Of a DNA stretch of 64,000 nt, positions 62,873-64,000 are shown in pieces. A program made the translations under genes and the position numbers. This DNA is from an uncultured Verrucomicrobiota bacterium (GTDB taxonomy: Bacteria > Verrucomicrobiota > Verrucomicrobiia > Opitutales > Seribacteraceae): positions 1 through 64,000 of the forward strand of contig CACMQL010000006.1 of the NCBI GenBank assembly GCA_902615835.1, written 5' to 3'. Under the pieces are notes generated by a model, which saw nothing but the letters and a program-made list of their open reading frames with translations, was not told where the DNA came from and searched no databases. Numbering within the stretch: position 1 is the stretch's first letter; every line of letters begins with the position of its first letter.

Positions 62873-64000
62873 AACCAAACTTGCTGATTGTTGATGATGA
62901 AGAGCATACGCGTGAAGGGCTAGAACTTGCATTGGAAGATAAATTCGAAGTCTTTCTAGCTTCGAGTGCGGAAGAGGCTTTCAATGCAATGGAGGCTGAA
63001 GAATTTGAGGTTGTCTTGACTGATTTGAGAATGTCTGGCGATTCCGGAATGAGCGTGATTGATTTTGCGATCGGTAATACTCCTGATTCGATTTGCATTA
63101 TGATGACCGCCTACGGGGAAGTGGATGTGGCTGTTGAAGCGATGAAACGGGGAGCCTTTGACTTCCTATCCAAACCGGTAAATCTGGAGAAATTAGATTT
63201 GCTGATCTTTCGTGGCTTGAACGAAAGAAAGTTGAAAAAAGAGAACCAAGATCTTCATAAACGCCTGGATAAGACTTACAGTTTTGATGGAATCCTCGGG
63301 AAATCTCAGGCTCTTGAAAAAGTATTGGAGCAGGTCCAATTAGTGGGTCCGTCCAAAGCTACAGTTTTAGTAACCGGAGAAACTGGCACAGGTAAGGAGC
63401 TCATTGCTCAGGCAATTCATCAAAATAGTGATCGTTCACGCGGACCCTTTGTTCCGGTTCATTGTGCGGCCCTACCTTCCAACCTGCTGGAGAGTGAATT
63501 ATTTGGCCATGAAAAGGGTGCATTCACCGGAGCAATGGAGAAACGAATAGGTCGTTTTGAATCTGCCAATAAAGGTACTTTATTTCTGGATGAAATTGGA
63601 GAAATCGATGCATCCACCCAAGTGAAGCTGCTTCGATTTCTTGAATCGAAAAGTATTGAAAGGCTGGGAAGTGCTCAGACCATTGGTTTAGATGTTCGTC
63701 TCGTCTGTGCGACAAACCGAGACTTACGAAAAATGTCGCAAAAAGGCGAATTTCGAGAAGATCTCTTTTACCGTATGAATGTGGTTACGGTTCACTTACC
63801 ACCGCTTCGAGAAAGGGGTGAAGATGTTTCTCTCTTACTCCATCATTTCTTAAAACACTTTGCCAAAGAGAATCAATTTGATGTTCCCACTCTCAATCGA
63901 GAAGCACTTGGAGTACTCGAAAAATATTCTTGGCCTGGAAATATTCGTGAATTACGGAATTTTTGCGAAAACCTCGTAGTGTTAAAACGAGGCTTGGAGA
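62869..64000 (+). CDS. Sigma-54-dependent NtrC-family response regulator, truncated by the right edge
   Basis: Hand translation from ATG 62869: REC domain ([21 protein letters not shown]), Walker [47 protein letters not shown]. Absent from the ORF track because it is open at the edge. Confidence 0.95.
   Translation, partial: MKPNLLIVDDEEHTREGLELALEDKFEVFLASSAEEAFNAMEAEEFEVVLTDLRMSGDSGMSVIDFAIGNTPDSICIMMTAYGEVDVAVEAMKRGAFDFLSKPVNLEKLDLLIFRGLNERKLKKENQDLHKRLDKTYSFDGILGKSQALEKVLEQVQLVGPSKATVLVTGETGTGKELIAQAIHQNSDRSRGPFVPVHCAALPSNLLESELFGHEKGAFTGAMEKRIGRFESANKGTLFLDEIGEIDASTQVKLLRFLESKSIERLGSAQTIGLDVRLVCATNRDLRKMSQKGEFREDLFYRMNVVTVHLPPLRERGEDVSLLLHHFLKHFAKENQFDVPTLNREALGVLEKYSWPGNIRELRNFCENLVVLKRGLE

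Overview
This 64 kb window is almost entirely a bacterial housekeeping chromosome segment with low-to-moderate GC. Gene content and protein flavour suggest the PVC group, probably Verrucomicrobiota/Opitutae; that is an inference, since no 16S is present. The left part carries comEC (partial), a rhomboid protease, prc, prmC-prfA, a HAD phosphatase, pyrB with a degenerate pyrC', a CPBP protease, tsaE, a hypothetical protein, tRNA-Leu, a MORN-like exported protein, pyrD, an acidic hypothetical protein, hemB, an SLC13 transporter, gyrB-gyrA, a DnaQ-like exonuclease and a HisN-like phosphatase. The centre (about 24.2-53.6 kb) is one contiguous tRNA-Thr/tuf/tRNA-Trp/secE/nusG/rplKAJL/rpoBC/str/S10/spc/alpha supercluster. 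The right part has guaA, hisDCBH, a citrate synthase, a VC0807-like membrane protein, a stand-alone coaB, a PAS histidine kinase and a truncated sigma-54 response regulator. I saw no CRISPR array, prophage, IS element or obvious defence system. The observations most worth a second look are: a pseudo-dihydroorotase next to pyrB; a non-canonical EF-Tu switch I; a tRNA-Leu with an AAG anticodon; mostly Shine-Dalgarno-less starts with a perfect SD at rplL; seven of seven convergent junctions with no room for a terminator; paired repeats plus a palindrome upstream of gyrB; tails on ribosomal proteins S11 and L17; and a domain fusion in the MORN-like protein. I do not see a convincing wholly new multi-gene system.
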